A stretch of 11,612 bases of DNA from Rhizobiaceae bacterium UBA1291 (GCA_002307905.1 DBUL01000150.1:11863-23474); one strand, 5' to 3'; numbered from the stretch's first letter, positions 1-6,915 are shown. Made by a program: numbers and translations. Notes: generated from the letters alone by a model not told the origin.

Positions 1-772
1 ACTTGTCGCAGCCGTCACCGGCCGGAACCGCCGCCTGCGGTTTGCAGCCTGTGGCCCCTTGCGGGCACTTCATGCGGATGTGGAAATGCGCGTCATGGCC
101 GTAGACCGGCCGAACCTTGCCAAGCGCCGAGCGGTTGCCGGACCAAGTGTCGCACAGTTTTTTCTTGATCGCCGGATTGACGAAAATGCGCTCAACCTCG
201 GGATAACTCGCCGCCAGCATAATCATCCGGGCGTGGGCCGGCGTCCAGACCTTGTCGTCGATGGTCAGGAACTTGTTGTTCTTGAGCGTCGAGGTGAAGG
301 GCAGGTCTTCCCGCTCCTTGGCCGACATGCGCCGGTTCGGCATCGGGGTCAGCCAGATGTCGGCGTCGAGGCCAATCTGGTGCGAGGCATGGCCGGACAG
401 CATCGGTCCGCCGCGCGGCTGCGACACGTCGCCGATCAGGATGCCTGGCCAGCCAACGCTCGGCGCATCCTTCGACAGCCGTTCGATCAGTGAAATCATC
501 TGCGGATGGCCCCAACGCCGGTTGCGCGACAGTCGCATGGCTTGCCAGTTGGGACCGTCGACCGGGATAGCGACCGCACCGGCAATACAGCCCTTGGCGT
601 AGGATCCATACGGAGCAGCCACCGCCCGCGCAGGAAGTTTCATGCCGCCGAACAATTCCTTGGCTGGCCGGCTTTCCGCCGACGCGCCGCCGGCTATCGT
701 AGCGACAAGTCCCGCCGCCATGGTCAGGCCCTTTGCCAGAGCCTTCAACCTTCCACGCATCATCATCGTCAT
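1..772 (-). CDS. mepA: Penicillin-insensitive murein endopeptidase MepA (3' end cut by window edge)
   Basis: Periplasmic LAS-family zinc peptidase that cleaves D-Ala to meso-diaminopimelate cross-links in peptidoglycan. 257 residues are visible and no stop is reached. An N-terminal signal peptide (about residues 6-32, basic start, hydrophobic core, GGASA cleavage region) precedes the peptidase domain. The zinc site is intact: GHASHQIGLDADIW places His128, His131 and Asp138, and GHDAHFHIR places His226, His229 and His231. This is the same spacing as His110/113, Asp120 and His206/209/211 of E. coli MepA. The ATG at 772 is chosen because GGAAG lies 5 bases upstream; in-frame ATGs at 766, 763 and 760 fit the ribosome site less well. 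E. coli MepA is about 274 residues, so the domain is essentially complete. It is transcribed divergently from yejA. Identity is seen from motifs; the length of the missing tail is unknown. Confidence 0.95.
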   Translation of the reverse strand, partial: MTMMMRGRLKALAKGLTMAAGLVATIAGGASAESRPAKELFGGMKLPARAVAAPYGSYAKGCIAGAVAIPVDGPNWQAMRLSRNRRWGHPQMISLIERLSKDAPSVGWPGILIGDVSQPRGGPMLSGHASHQIGLDADIWLTPMPNRRMSAKEREDLPFTSTLKNNKFLTIDDKVWTPAHARMIMLAASYPEVERIFVNPAIKKKLCDTWSGNRSALGKVRPVYGHDAHFHIRMKCPQGATGCKPQAAVPAGDGCDK

Positions 773-961
773 GCTGTCTTCCGCCGCATCCAGGATCGCC
801 CGCCCCGTCCGGGTGATTTGCCATCACAATACCTTGGAACAGGATTTTGGTGAATCCGTGTTTTCCAAGGCCCGTTCGTACACTTCCGTACGTATGGCCT
901 GTTTTTTGCCGTGGTTTGGCTTATTGTTTTGGCAATCCATAAAAAACGAGGGGTGATTTGC
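773..961. promoter_or_regulatory. Divergent mepA/yejA intergenic region
   Basis: These 189 bases separate two divergent starts and must hold both promoters, although I find no convincing -35/-10 pair for either. A possible -10 (CATAAA, 937-942) lies too close to the yejA ribosome site to serve it. The region has dyad structure: GTGAT/ATCAC at 813-827, the nested palindrome at 832-870, and a repeated GTAC-containing motif at 875-892 (TTCGTAC then TTCCGTAC). The AT-rich stretch 901-947 is the least GC-rich part of this area and is the likely yejA promoter side. The yejA ribosome site GAGGGG is at 948-953. Confidence 0.5.
832..870. repeat. Nested inverted repeat between mepA and yejA
   Basis: Outer arms CCTTGGAA (832-839) and TTCCAAGG (863-870) are perfect complements. 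Inside them GGATT (842-846) and AATCC (853-857) form a second perfect arm pair around a 6-base loop. There is no T-run on either side, so a terminator is unlikely. An operator for one or both divergent genes, or a 5' leader hairpin, fits better. The structure is seen directly; its role is inferred. Confidence 0.55.
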
Positions 962-2794
962 ATGGGGTTGGCGAAAGTGTGGGTGGGGGCTCTTCTGTCC
1001 TTTCTGACTATGGTTATCGCTCTGCCGGCGCAATCCGCTGAGCCCCTGCGCCACGGTGTCGCCCTGTCCGGCGAGGTAAAGTACCCCGTCGATTTTCCGC
1101 ATTTCGCCTATGTCAATCCGGCCGCGCCGAAAGGCGGAGACCTCAAGCTCGCAGCCACCGGCACCTTTGATACCTTCAATCCGATCCTGGAGAAGGGAGA
1201 GGCCGCCCCTGGTCTCGGTCTGCTGTTCGACACGCTGATGAAGGACGCCGAAGACGAGATCTCGGCCTCTTACGGTCTGCTCGCTGAGGGCGTTTCCTAT
1301 CCCGAGGACGTGTCGTCGGCGACTTTCCGCCTGCGCGCCGAGGCGAAATGGGCCGATGGCAAGCCGGTCACGCCGGAAGACGTCATTTTCAGCTTCGAGA
1401 AATCGAAGGACCTCAATCCGCTCTACATGAGCTATTATCGCCATGTGATTGCCGTTGAGAAAACCGGTGAGCGCGACGTCACCTTCCGCTTCGACGAGAA
1501 GAACAATCATGAATTGCCGATGATCCTCGGTCAGTTCCAGATCCTGCCCAAGCACTGGTGGGAAGGCTCAGGCCCTGACGGCAAGCCGCGCGACATCAAC
1601 CGCACGACGCTCGAGCCGGTCATGGGATCGGGTCCCTACAGGATCGCCGAGTTCAAGGCCGGCGCTACGATCCGCTACGAGCTGCGCGACGACTATTGGG
1701 CCAGGGATCTCAACGTCAATGTGGGCCAGAACAATTTCGGTTCAATCAGCTACACCATGTTCAGCGACCTCGACGTCCAGTTCGAGGCCTTCCGTTCCGG
1801 CAATTTCGACTACTGGATGGAGACCAAGGCGGCGCGCTGGGCGACGTCCTACGATTTCCCGGCAGTCAAGGAGGGTCGGGTCAAGCGTGAGGAATTGCCC
1901 AACCCCTATCGCGCCACCGGCATCATGCAGGCACTGGTGCCGAACATGCGCCGCGAGATGTTCAAGGACCAGCGCGTCCGAGAGGCGCTGAACTATGCGC
2001 TCGATTTCGAGGAGCTGAACCGCACCGTCTTCCATGGCGCATACACGCGGGTGGACAGCTTCTTCTTCGGCACGGAACTCGCCTCCAAAGGTTTGCCGGA
2101 CGCACGCGAGGCGGAAATACTGAACGAGGTCAGGGACAACGTCCCGGCCGAAGTCTTTACCACCCCTTACGTTAATCCGGTCGGCGGAACGCCGCAGGCG
2201 CAACGCGACAACCTGCGCAAGGCGGTCGCCTTGCTCAACGAGGCGGGCTACGAGATCAAGGGGGGGCGAATGATCCATGCTGGGACCGGAAAACCTCTCA
2301 GTTTTGAAATCCTGCTGTCCAGCCCCCTGCTCGAAGTGGTAGCCGTGCCCTACAGCGAAGTCCTGCGCAAGATTGGCATTGAGGCTCGCGTGCGCACCGT
2401 TGATGCGTCGCAATACGCCAACCGCGCCCGCAGCTTCGACTATGACATGACCTGGGTGGTTTGGGCGCAGACGCTCAACCCGGGTAACGAGCAGCGCGAC
2501 TTCTGGGGATCGGTGTCAAAGGATCGCGAAGGCTCGCGCAACTATGCCGGCATTGCAGATCCGGGGATCGACGCGCTGATCGATAAGGTGATCTTCGCCA
2601 AGGGGCGCGACGAACTGGTGGCGGCCACCCGGGCGCTTGATCGCGTGCTGCTCGCCCACGATTATGTCGTTCCGCTTTACTATGGAAGCACGGCCCGCAT
2701 CGCCTATTGGGACAAGTTCGATCATCCGGCGGAATTGCCGACCTATTCGATTGGCTTTCCAGCCGTCTGGTGGTCGAAAGCGGCGGTCCGGTAA
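962..2794 (+). CDS. yejA: YejA-type periplasmic peptide-binding protein (ABC transporter, SBP family 5)
   Basis: Solute-binding protein that would capture oligopeptides in the periplasm and hand them to the YejBEF permease/ATPase. In E. coli this system takes up microcin C, and in rhizobia and Brucella Yej systems are linked to host antimicrobial peptides. The 610-residue product has a signal peptide (about 1-26, cleaved after AQSA) followed by a family-5 fold. Typical stretches are PKGGDLKLAATGTFDTFNP near residue 60, the KWADGKPVTPEDVIFSFE segment near 130 and the MGSGPYRI segment near 220. Length matches E. coli YejA (about 604). The ATG at 962 is chosen because GAGGGG lies 8 bases upstream and the signal peptide starts there; the frame is open back to 911 but without a better start. 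The gene is intact, yet its downstream permease is fused and truncated, and yejE/yejF do not follow. Confidence 0.92.
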   Translation: MGLAKVWVGALLSFLTMVIALPAQSAEPLRHGVALSGEVKYPVDFPHFAYVNPAAPKGGDLKLAATGTFDTFNPILEKGEAAPGLGLLFDTLMKDAEDEISASYGLLAEGVSYPEDVSSATFRLRAEAKWADGKPVTPEDVIFSFEKSKDLNPLYMSYYRHVIAVEKTGERDVTFRFDEKNNHELPMILGQFQILPKHWWEGSGPDGKPRDINRTTLEPVMGSGPYRIAEFKAGATIRYELRDDYWARDLNVNVGQNNFGSISYTMFSDLDVQFEAFRSGNFDYWMETKAARWATSYDFPAVKEGRVKREELPNPYRATGIMQALVPNMRREMFKDQRVREALNYALDFEELNRTVFHGAYTRVDSFFFGTELASKGLPDAREAEILNEVRDNVPAEVFTTPYVNPVGGTPQAQRDNLRKAVALLNEAGYEIKGGRMIHAGTGKPLSFEILLSSPLLEVVAVPYSEVLRKIGIEARVRTVDASQYANRARSFDYDMTWVVWAQTLNPGNEQRDFWGSVSKDREGSRNYAGIADPGIDALIDKVIFAKGRDELVAATRALDRVLLAHDYVVPLYYGSTARIAYWDKFDHPAELPTYSIGFPAVWWSKAAVR

Positions 2795-2818
2795 GGCCGG
2801 GCTTTGCGCTCAGGCCTT
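2793..2818 (+). repeat. Possible mRNA hairpin at the yejA stop codon
   Basis: AAGGCC (2793-2798) and GGCCTT (2813-2818) are perfect 6-base complements around a 14-base loop and begin inside the yejA TAA stop. Hairpins after binding-protein genes often stabilise the upstream mRNA or reduce read-through into permease genes. There is no T-run, so full termination is doubtful. It is short and may be chance. Confidence 0.3.
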
Positions 2819-2932
2819 GAACGGCTAGGAATGACAATAACGAATCGGTGTCACCGAAGGGGTCCGCGGATTGATCGAAGCAAGGATGACCATGGTTGAG
2901 CAGGGCGCATGGGCGCCGGGAGCGAAAGCCTG
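2795..2932 (+). other. 138-base yejA-yejB spacer with a coupled mini-ORF
   Basis: The spacer holds the hairpin at the yejA stop and a 15-codon frame starting at ATG 2886 (MTMVEQGAWAPGAKA). Its TGA (2931-2933) shares an A with the yejB ATG in a TGATG overlap. GAAG at 2877-2880 could serve it as a weak ribosome site. It may be a leader or coupling peptide, or chance. I see no clear promoter. Confidence 0.3.
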
Positions 2933-4843
2933 ATGGGTGCCTATATCCTGAGGCGCCTGCTGCTGATGATCCCGACCATCGTCGGCATCATGGCGATTTC
3001 CTTCCTTGTCATCCAGTTCGCCCCCGGCGGCCCGGTCGAGCAGGTGATCGCCCAGTTGACTGGCCAGGGCGACAGCGCCGACCAGCGCCTCTCCGGCGGC
3101 GGCGACATGCTCAATCAGCAATTCGCTGGCGACGAGATGAACGCGAAATATCGCGGCGCACAGGGGCTCGATCCGGAACTGATCGCCAAGCTGGAAAAGC
3201 AGTTCGGCTTCGACAAGCCGCCGCTCACCCGCTTCCTCGACATGATGTGGAACTATATCCGCTTCGATTTCGGCGAGAGTTTCTTCCGCAACACCAGCGT
3301 CATCGACCTGATCGTTGAGAAGATGCCGGTTTCAATCTCGCTCGGCGTCTGGGTTCTGATAATCTCCTATGCCATTTCCATTCCGCTTGGCATCAAGAAG
3401 GCGGTTGCCGACGGATCTCCTTTTGATGTCTGGACCTCCGGCGTCATCGTCATCGGCTATGCCGTGCCGGGCTTCCTGTTCGGCATCCTGTTGATCGTGC
3501 TCTTCGCCGGCGGATCCTTCTTCGACTGGTTCCCGCTGCGCGGCCTCACCTCGGACAATTTCGCCGAGCTTTCGTGGTGGGAGAAGATCCTCGACTACTT
3601 CTGGCACCTCACCCTGCCGCTGACGGCCCTGCTGCTTTCTGCCTTCGCCACGACAACCCTGCTCACCAAGAATTCCTTCATCGACGAGATCAAGAAGCAA
3701 TATGTGGTGACCGCCCGCGCCAAGGGGCTCGCCGAGCGCCAGGTGCTCTACGGCCACGTCTTCCGCAATGCCATGCTGATCGTGATTGCCGGCATTCCGG
3801 GCGCCTTCATCTCGGCCTTCTTTACCGGGTCGCTGCTGATCGAGAACATCTTCTCGCTCGATGGCCTCGGCCGCCTCGGCTATCTCGACGCCGGCGTCTC
3901 GCGCTCCGGTGCCATGGATGCGCCGGCGCTGGAACTCGCCAACCGTCTGGTCGGCAATGAGGCGAACGCGGCCGCCATCGAGGTGGCGATCTTTCCCTTT
4001 CGTCTGCGCTTCGATCGCGCGGCGCTGGTGGCCGTGACCGGCGCCGATGTGCTGATGACCGTGAACGGCATTCGCTATCCGTCCTGGTGGGCGCTGCCCG
4101 TGCGTTCCGGCGACATACTCGAACTCGGCCTGCCAGGTCGCGGCGCGCGGGCCTATGTCGCGATCGCCGGTGGTCTGATCGTTCCCGCCGTGCTCGGCTC
4201 GGCGTCCACCGACCTGAAGAGCCGTTGGGGCGGGCTCGAGGGCAGGGGGCTGCGCCGGGGCGACCGGCTGGAGACAGGCTTTGCGCCTGCGATGGTCGCC
4301 GGTCTGCCTGCGGGCTTCGGGCTCGACCCCAAGGAGATCGGACGAGGTACAGCCGACATGGAGGAGTCTCCCATTCGCGTCTTGCCGGGCGCCGAATACG
4401 ATGCCTTCGATCAGGCCGCGATTGATGATTTGGAAGCTGTCGCCTGGCAGGTCACCGAGGATGCCAACCGCCAGGGCTACCGCCTGTCCGGCCCCGAATT
4501 GAAGCTCCGGGAAAAACTCGAACTGCATTCGCACGGCATCATGCCCGGCACCGTTCAGGTGCCGCCGTCTGGCCAGCCGATCATCCAGCTGGCCGAGGCC
4601 AATACCTGCGGCGGTTATCCGAAGATCGCCCATGTGATCGAGGCTGATCTCTGGCGGCTTGGCCAGGCCCCGGTCGGCAGCCGCCTGCGTTTTGTCCGGG
4701 TGAGCCGGAAGGAGGCGGTTGAGGCCCTCGGCTCGCAGCGCGCCATCATCGACCGCGCCGCCGTCTTCGCCGCGCTCGCCCGCAAGGATACGGCAAACCT
4801 TGAACTTCTGACGGCGCTGTCGCGCCGTGACACGAATCCCTGA
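2933..4843 (+). CDS. In-frame fusion: truncated YejB peptide permease + PxpC/AHS2 carboxyltransferase-like subunit
   Basis: One uninterrupted 636-codon frame joins two unrelated proteins. Residues 1 to about 313 are a YejB-type inner-membrane permease: first membrane segment at about 10-30, the long family-typical periplasmic insert, then membrane segments and the cytoplasmic EAA-type loop (about 252-290, ARAKGLAERQV) that docks on the ATPase. YejB is normally about 360 residues, so roughly the last 50, with the final membrane helix, are missing. From about residue 311 to 636 the protein is PxpC (biotin-dependent carboxyltransferase family, formerly KipA/AHS2), with GVSRSGAMD, VTGAD, MPGTVQVPPSGQPI and GGYPKIAHVIEADLW. 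Only about 15 N-terminal residues of a normal PxpC are lacking. The ATG at 2933 fits the YejB N-terminus MGAYILRRL and has GGGAG 10 bases upstream; ATG 2909 is an alternative. Neither half is likely to work normally: YejB lacks its last helix and its partners, and no PxpA or PxpB is in view. A deletion or an assembly join are the two explanations. Confidence 0.88.
   Translation: MGAYILRRLLLMIPTIVGIMAISFLVIQFAPGGPVEQVIAQLTGQGDSADQRLSGGGDMLNQQFAGDEMNAKYRGAQGLDPELIAKLEKQFGFDKPPLTRFLDMMWNYIRFDFGESFFRNTSVIDLIVEKMPVSISLGVWVLIISYAISIPLGIKKAVADGSPFDVWTSGVIVIGYAVPGFLFGILLIVLFAGGSFFDWFPLRGLTSDNFAELSWWEKILDYFWHLTLPLTALLLSAFATTTLLTKNSFIDEIKKQYVVTARAKGLAERQVLYGHVFRNAMLIVIAGIPGAFISAFFTGSLLIENIFSLDGLGRLGYLDAGVSRSGAMDAPALELANRLVGNEANAAAIEVAIFPFRLRFDRAALVAVTGADVLMTVNGIRYPSWWALPVRSGDILELGLPGRGARAYVAIAGGLIVPAVLGSASTDLKSRWGGLEGRGLRRGDRLETGFAPAMVAGLPAGFGLDPKEIGRGTADMEESPIRVLPGAEYDAFDQAAIDDLEAVAWQVTEDANRQGYRLSGPELKLREKLELHSHGIMPGTVQVPPSGQPIIQLAEANTCGGYPKIAHVIEADLWRLGQAPVGSRLRFVRVSRKEAVEALGSQRAIIDRAAVFAALARKDTANLELLTALSRRDTNP
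3857..3901 (+). other. Junction between the yejB and pxpC parts
   Basis: Up to SLDGLG (codons 308-313) the sequence reads as YejB, where one expects a GLLGF-like continuation into the last membrane helix. From LGRLGYLDAGVSRSGAMD (codons 312-329) it reads as PxpC, whose family has a VQDLGRPGY-like start. The overlap is codons 311-317, bases 3863-3883, where GCCTCGGC occurs twice nine bases apart (3864-3871 and 3873-3880). Such short similarity is a plausible recombination point. The exact breakpoint cannot be fixed without parental sequences. Confidence 0.7.
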
Positions 4844-4859
4844 CGGACGGAGCAATACC

Positions 4860-5900
4860 ATGAGATGGAAGCGGACCCTGCAGATGATCGACGTCCATTG
4901 CGAGGGCGAGATCGGCAAGGTGGCGGTCGGCGGCGTGCCGAAGATCCCCGGCGAGACGATTGCCGAACAACTGCACTGGCTGAACAACGACCCGAAGGGC
5001 CAGGAACTGCGCCGCTTTCTCGTGCTCGAGCCGCGCGGCGCGCCGATCGGCTCCGTCAACCTCCTCCTGCCGGCCAAGAATCCGAAAGCCGATGCCGGCT
5101 TCGTCATTCTCCAGCCGGACCAGGCCCATGCCAGTTCCGGATCGAACTCGATCTGCGTGACGACGGCCCTGCTCGAAAGCGGCATCGTGGAAATGACCGA
5201 ACCGGAAACCACGGTCGTCCTCGACACCGCGGCCGGCCTCGTGACGGCGACAGCGACCTGCCGGGACGGTCGCTGCGAGCGGGTCAAACTCACCATGGTG
5301 CCGTCCTTCGTGCATGAGTTGGACGTCAGTCTCGAGACCGAGCTGTGGGGTCGCATCACCTTCGACCTCAGCTACGGTGGCATCTTCTATGCGCTGGTCG
5401 ATGTGGGCCAGATCGGGCTTACGATCGACAAGGCCAATGCCCGTGGGCTGGTCGAGGCGGGCATGATCCTGAAGGAGGAGATCAACCGACGCATTCCCGT
5501 CGTCCATCCGGAAATCCCCGCGATCTCCGGCGTCGCCTATGTCATGTTCCGCGATGTCGATCCCGACGGCGCGATCCGCACCTGCACGACGATGTGGCCG
5601 GGCCGCGTTGATCGCTCGCCCTGCGGCACCGGCAATTCGGCCAATCTTGCGACACTTCATGCGCGCGGCAAGGTCAAGGTCGGCGACGTGCTGAAATCGC
5701 GTTCGATCATCGGTTCGGAGTTCGAGGTGGGTCTCAAGGAAGTGACCGAGGTTGCTGGTCGCCCCGCCGTCATCCCGACGATCAGCGGCCGTGGCTTCAC
5801 CTTCGGTCTGCATCAGGTGGCGCTCGATCCGTTCGACCCGCTGGCGGACGGTTTTGCCCTGACCGATGTTTGGGGCCCTTCGGCGGGGTCCATTGGATAA
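4860..5900 (+). CDS. Proline racemase family protein (hydroxyproline epimerase or trans-3-hydroxyproline dehydratase), Ser/Cys type
   Basis: 346-residue cytoplasmic enzyme of the proline racemase superfamily, which is cofactor-independent and uses two acid/base residues on opposite faces of the substrate. The family signature is clear: MIDVHCEGEIGKV at the start, the GYVMFRD-like GVAYVMF core near 224, and DRSPCGTGNSA (residues 251-261), which carries the second catalytic residue Cys255. At the first catalytic position, where racemases have MCGHG, this protein has SSGSN, placing Ser93. Ser/Cys members have been reported with hydroxyproline epimerase and/or trans-3-hydroxyproline dehydratase activity, so true proline racemase is unlikely but the exact substrate is open. 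The ATG at 4860 has GGAG 7 bases upstream. It starts 16 bases after the fusion gene's stop, so the two are probably co-transcribed. The pairing with pxpC suggests imino-acid or 5-oxoproline catabolism. Confidence 0.9.
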   Translation: MRWKRTLQMIDVHCEGEIGKVAVGGVPKIPGETIAEQLHWLNNDPKGQELRRFLVLEPRGAPIGSVNLLLPAKNPKADAGFVILQPDQAHASSGSNSICVTTALLESGIVEMTEPETTVVLDTAAGLVTATATCRDGRCERVKLTMVPSFVHELDVSLETELWGRITFDLSYGGIFYALVDVGQIGLTIDKANARGLVEAGMILKEEINRRIPVVHPEIPAISGVAYVMFRDVDPDGAIRTCTTMWPGRVDRSPCGTGNSANLATLHARGKVKVGDVLKSRSIIGSEFEVGLKEVTEVAGRPAVIPTISGRGFTFGLHQVALDPFDPLADGFALTDVWGPSAGSIG

Positions 5901-6055
5901 TGAGCTCGTCTCGAGCGGTGTAAATTAACCTCCTGGTAATACTTCGACAGATTCCTGGTCTGGTGCGGCTTGCGTCGCCAATGGTTAGAGGCATAAGAAG
6001 CAATCGTATTCACTTCGCCCTCGCCGCTGCAAAAACAAGAAAAGTGGAAGTTCAA
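5901..6055 (+). promoter_or_regulatory. Upstream region of the Crp/Fnr gene
   Basis: The frame of the Crp/Fnr gene is open back to a GTG at 5963, but 5963-6055 uses codons rare in the rest of the window (AGA, ATA, AGG-like runs) and is AT-richer, so I read it as leader rather than coding. A weak possible promoter is TTGCGT near 5970 with CATAAG near 5992. The ribosome site GGAAG is at 6046-6050. Confidence 0.35.
5904..5916 (+). terminator. Short hairpin after the racemase gene
   Basis: GCTCG (5904-5908) and CGAGC (5912-5916) pair around a 3-base loop, 3 bases after the TAA stop. A GGTGTAAATT stretch follows, not a T-run. It is a weak terminator at best; the operon may end here. Confidence 0.25.
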
Positions 6056-6778
6056 TTGACTGTCGCAACCGTATTGCCAAATAACGCGCAATGTCTTTCC
6101 ACGCTGCGTGGTACCGCGATATTTGCCAGCCTGACTGTCGCAGAAGAGAATGAACTGCTTTCGCGTTGCCTTACCAGAAATCTATGCGCCGGTGAAACCC
6201 TGGTCGACTTCGAGGATCGCTCGAATGACGTCTTCGTCGTGCAGAGCGGAGAGATCCGCGCGGTGCTGCGCTTCACCGTCGGCAAAGAGGCTATCCTGGG
6301 CACCTTTCGCCGAGGCGATCTTCTTGGTGAACTGTCGGCGATCGATGGCCTGGCCCGTTCGGCGAGCCTGATGGCGGTTAGCGACACCGCGGTCACCATC
6401 ATCCCCTATGCCGTTTTCCATGACGTCCTACTGGCGCGTCGCGAAGTGTGCCTAGCGCTGATGCAGGTTCTGTCGCGACGCATCCGTTCGATGAACGAGC
6501 GTGTCGCAGAGCTCTCCTTTCTCGACACCAAACACCGCCTATACAACGCTTTGTTGCGTCTCTCGCGAGTGCGCGCCGATGGCGGTCGCGAGCGGATCAT
6601 CTCGCCGCCGCTCGTCCATGCCGAACTCGCCGAGCATATCGGCTCCAGCCGCGAAACGGTATCGCGAGAGATGTCGCGCCTGATCCGCGAGCAGGTGATC
6701 GAGCGGACCAGTCGCGCCATCATATTAAAGAATCCCGTCGAGCTATCCCGTCGTATTTCCCGCGCACTTGAGGGGTGA
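6056..6778 (+). CDS. Crp/Fnr-family transcriptional regulator
   Basis: 240-residue DNA-binding regulator with the standard order: cyclic-nucleotide-binding-like beta-roll (about 20-125), long dimerisation helix (about 125-160) and winged helix-turn-helix (about 165-235). The phosphate-binding cassette looks intact, with GEL at 91-93 and RSAS at 101-104, so cyclic nucleotide binding is possible. The Fnr cysteine cluster is absent: the Cys residues at 13, 38, 44 and 132 do not form the N-terminal C-x2/3-C pattern, so an oxygen-sensing iron-sulfur cluster is unlikely. The recognition helix is SSRETVSREMSRL (about 197-209), which has the SRETVSR pattern common in the family. I choose the TTG at 6056 because GGAAG lies 5 bases upstream and the coding signal begins there; ATG 5981 or GTG 5963 would add 25-31 residues. 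Targets are unknown; the neighbouring two-component genes are candidates. Confidence 0.88.
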   Translation: MTVATVLPNNAQCLSTLRGTAIFASLTVAEENELLSRCLTRNLCAGETLVDFEDRSNDVFVVQSGEIRAVLRFTVGKEAILGTFRRGDLLGELSAIDGLARSASLMAVSDTAVTIIPYAVFHDVLLARREVCLALMQVLSRRIRSMNERVAELSFLDTKHRLYNALLRLSRVRADGGRERIISPPLVHAELAEHIGSSRETVSREMSRLIREQVIERTSRAIILKNPVELSRRISRALEG

Positions 6779-6863
6779 TCGACCAGCCATCAAGGGAGCC
6801 GACGGGGGCCAGCCCACCGGCAGCCGGTCTGTGAAACACAATCTATTGGGTATCGCTAAATAA

Positions 6864-6878
6864 TTAAGACCGACCTAA
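6864..6878 (+). promoter_or_regulatory. CtrA-like box (7 of 8 consensus bases)
   Basis: TTAA (6864-6867), seven bases, then CTAA (6875-6878). CtrA, the alphaproteobacterial cell-cycle regulator, binds TTAA-N7-TTAA. It lies about 105 bases upstream of a DivK-like receiver gene. One mismatch in an AT-rich area makes chance possible. Confidence 0.3.
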
Positions 6879-6894
6879 GGCTGCGATCGGTAAA

Positions 6895-6915
6895 ATTGAA
6901 CCGAAATGGTTCAAT
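6895..6915. repeat. Perfect 8-base palindrome upstream of the receiver gene
   Basis: ATTGAACC (6895-6902) and GGTTCAAT (6908-6915) are exact complements around GAAAT. It resembles a Crp/Fnr-type dyad (TTGA..TCAA), but the half-site spacing is too wide for the classic TTGAT-N4-ATCAA site. It could be an operator or a 5' leader hairpin 67 bases before the start codon. Confidence 0.5.

Noticed and set aside
192..827. 211-codon minus-strand frame overlapping mepA
   Set aside because: It is in a different frame from the MepA reading, which has a signal peptide and all zinc ligands; the product is low-complexity.
813..827. Crp site (TGTGA-N6-TCACA)
   Set aside because: The dyad GTGAT-N5-ATCAC has odd symmetry, with 7 bases between GTGA and TCAC instead of 6, and lacks the first T.
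911..961. Upstream start for yejA
   Set aside because: The stretch lies in the promoter/leader region; the signal peptide and ribosome site fit ATG 962.
3332..5359. 675-codon open frame on the minus strand across yejB-pxpC and the racemase
   Set aside because: It mirrors the codon bias of the real genes on the plus strand; its product is Gly/Arg/Asp/Gln-rich without any domain, and the plus-strand frames have clear family motifs.
6895..6915. Classic Fnr/FixK box
   Set aside because: Half-sites TTGA and TCAA are present, but the spacing is too wide for TTGAT-N4-ATCAA; kept only as a palindrome of unknown role.
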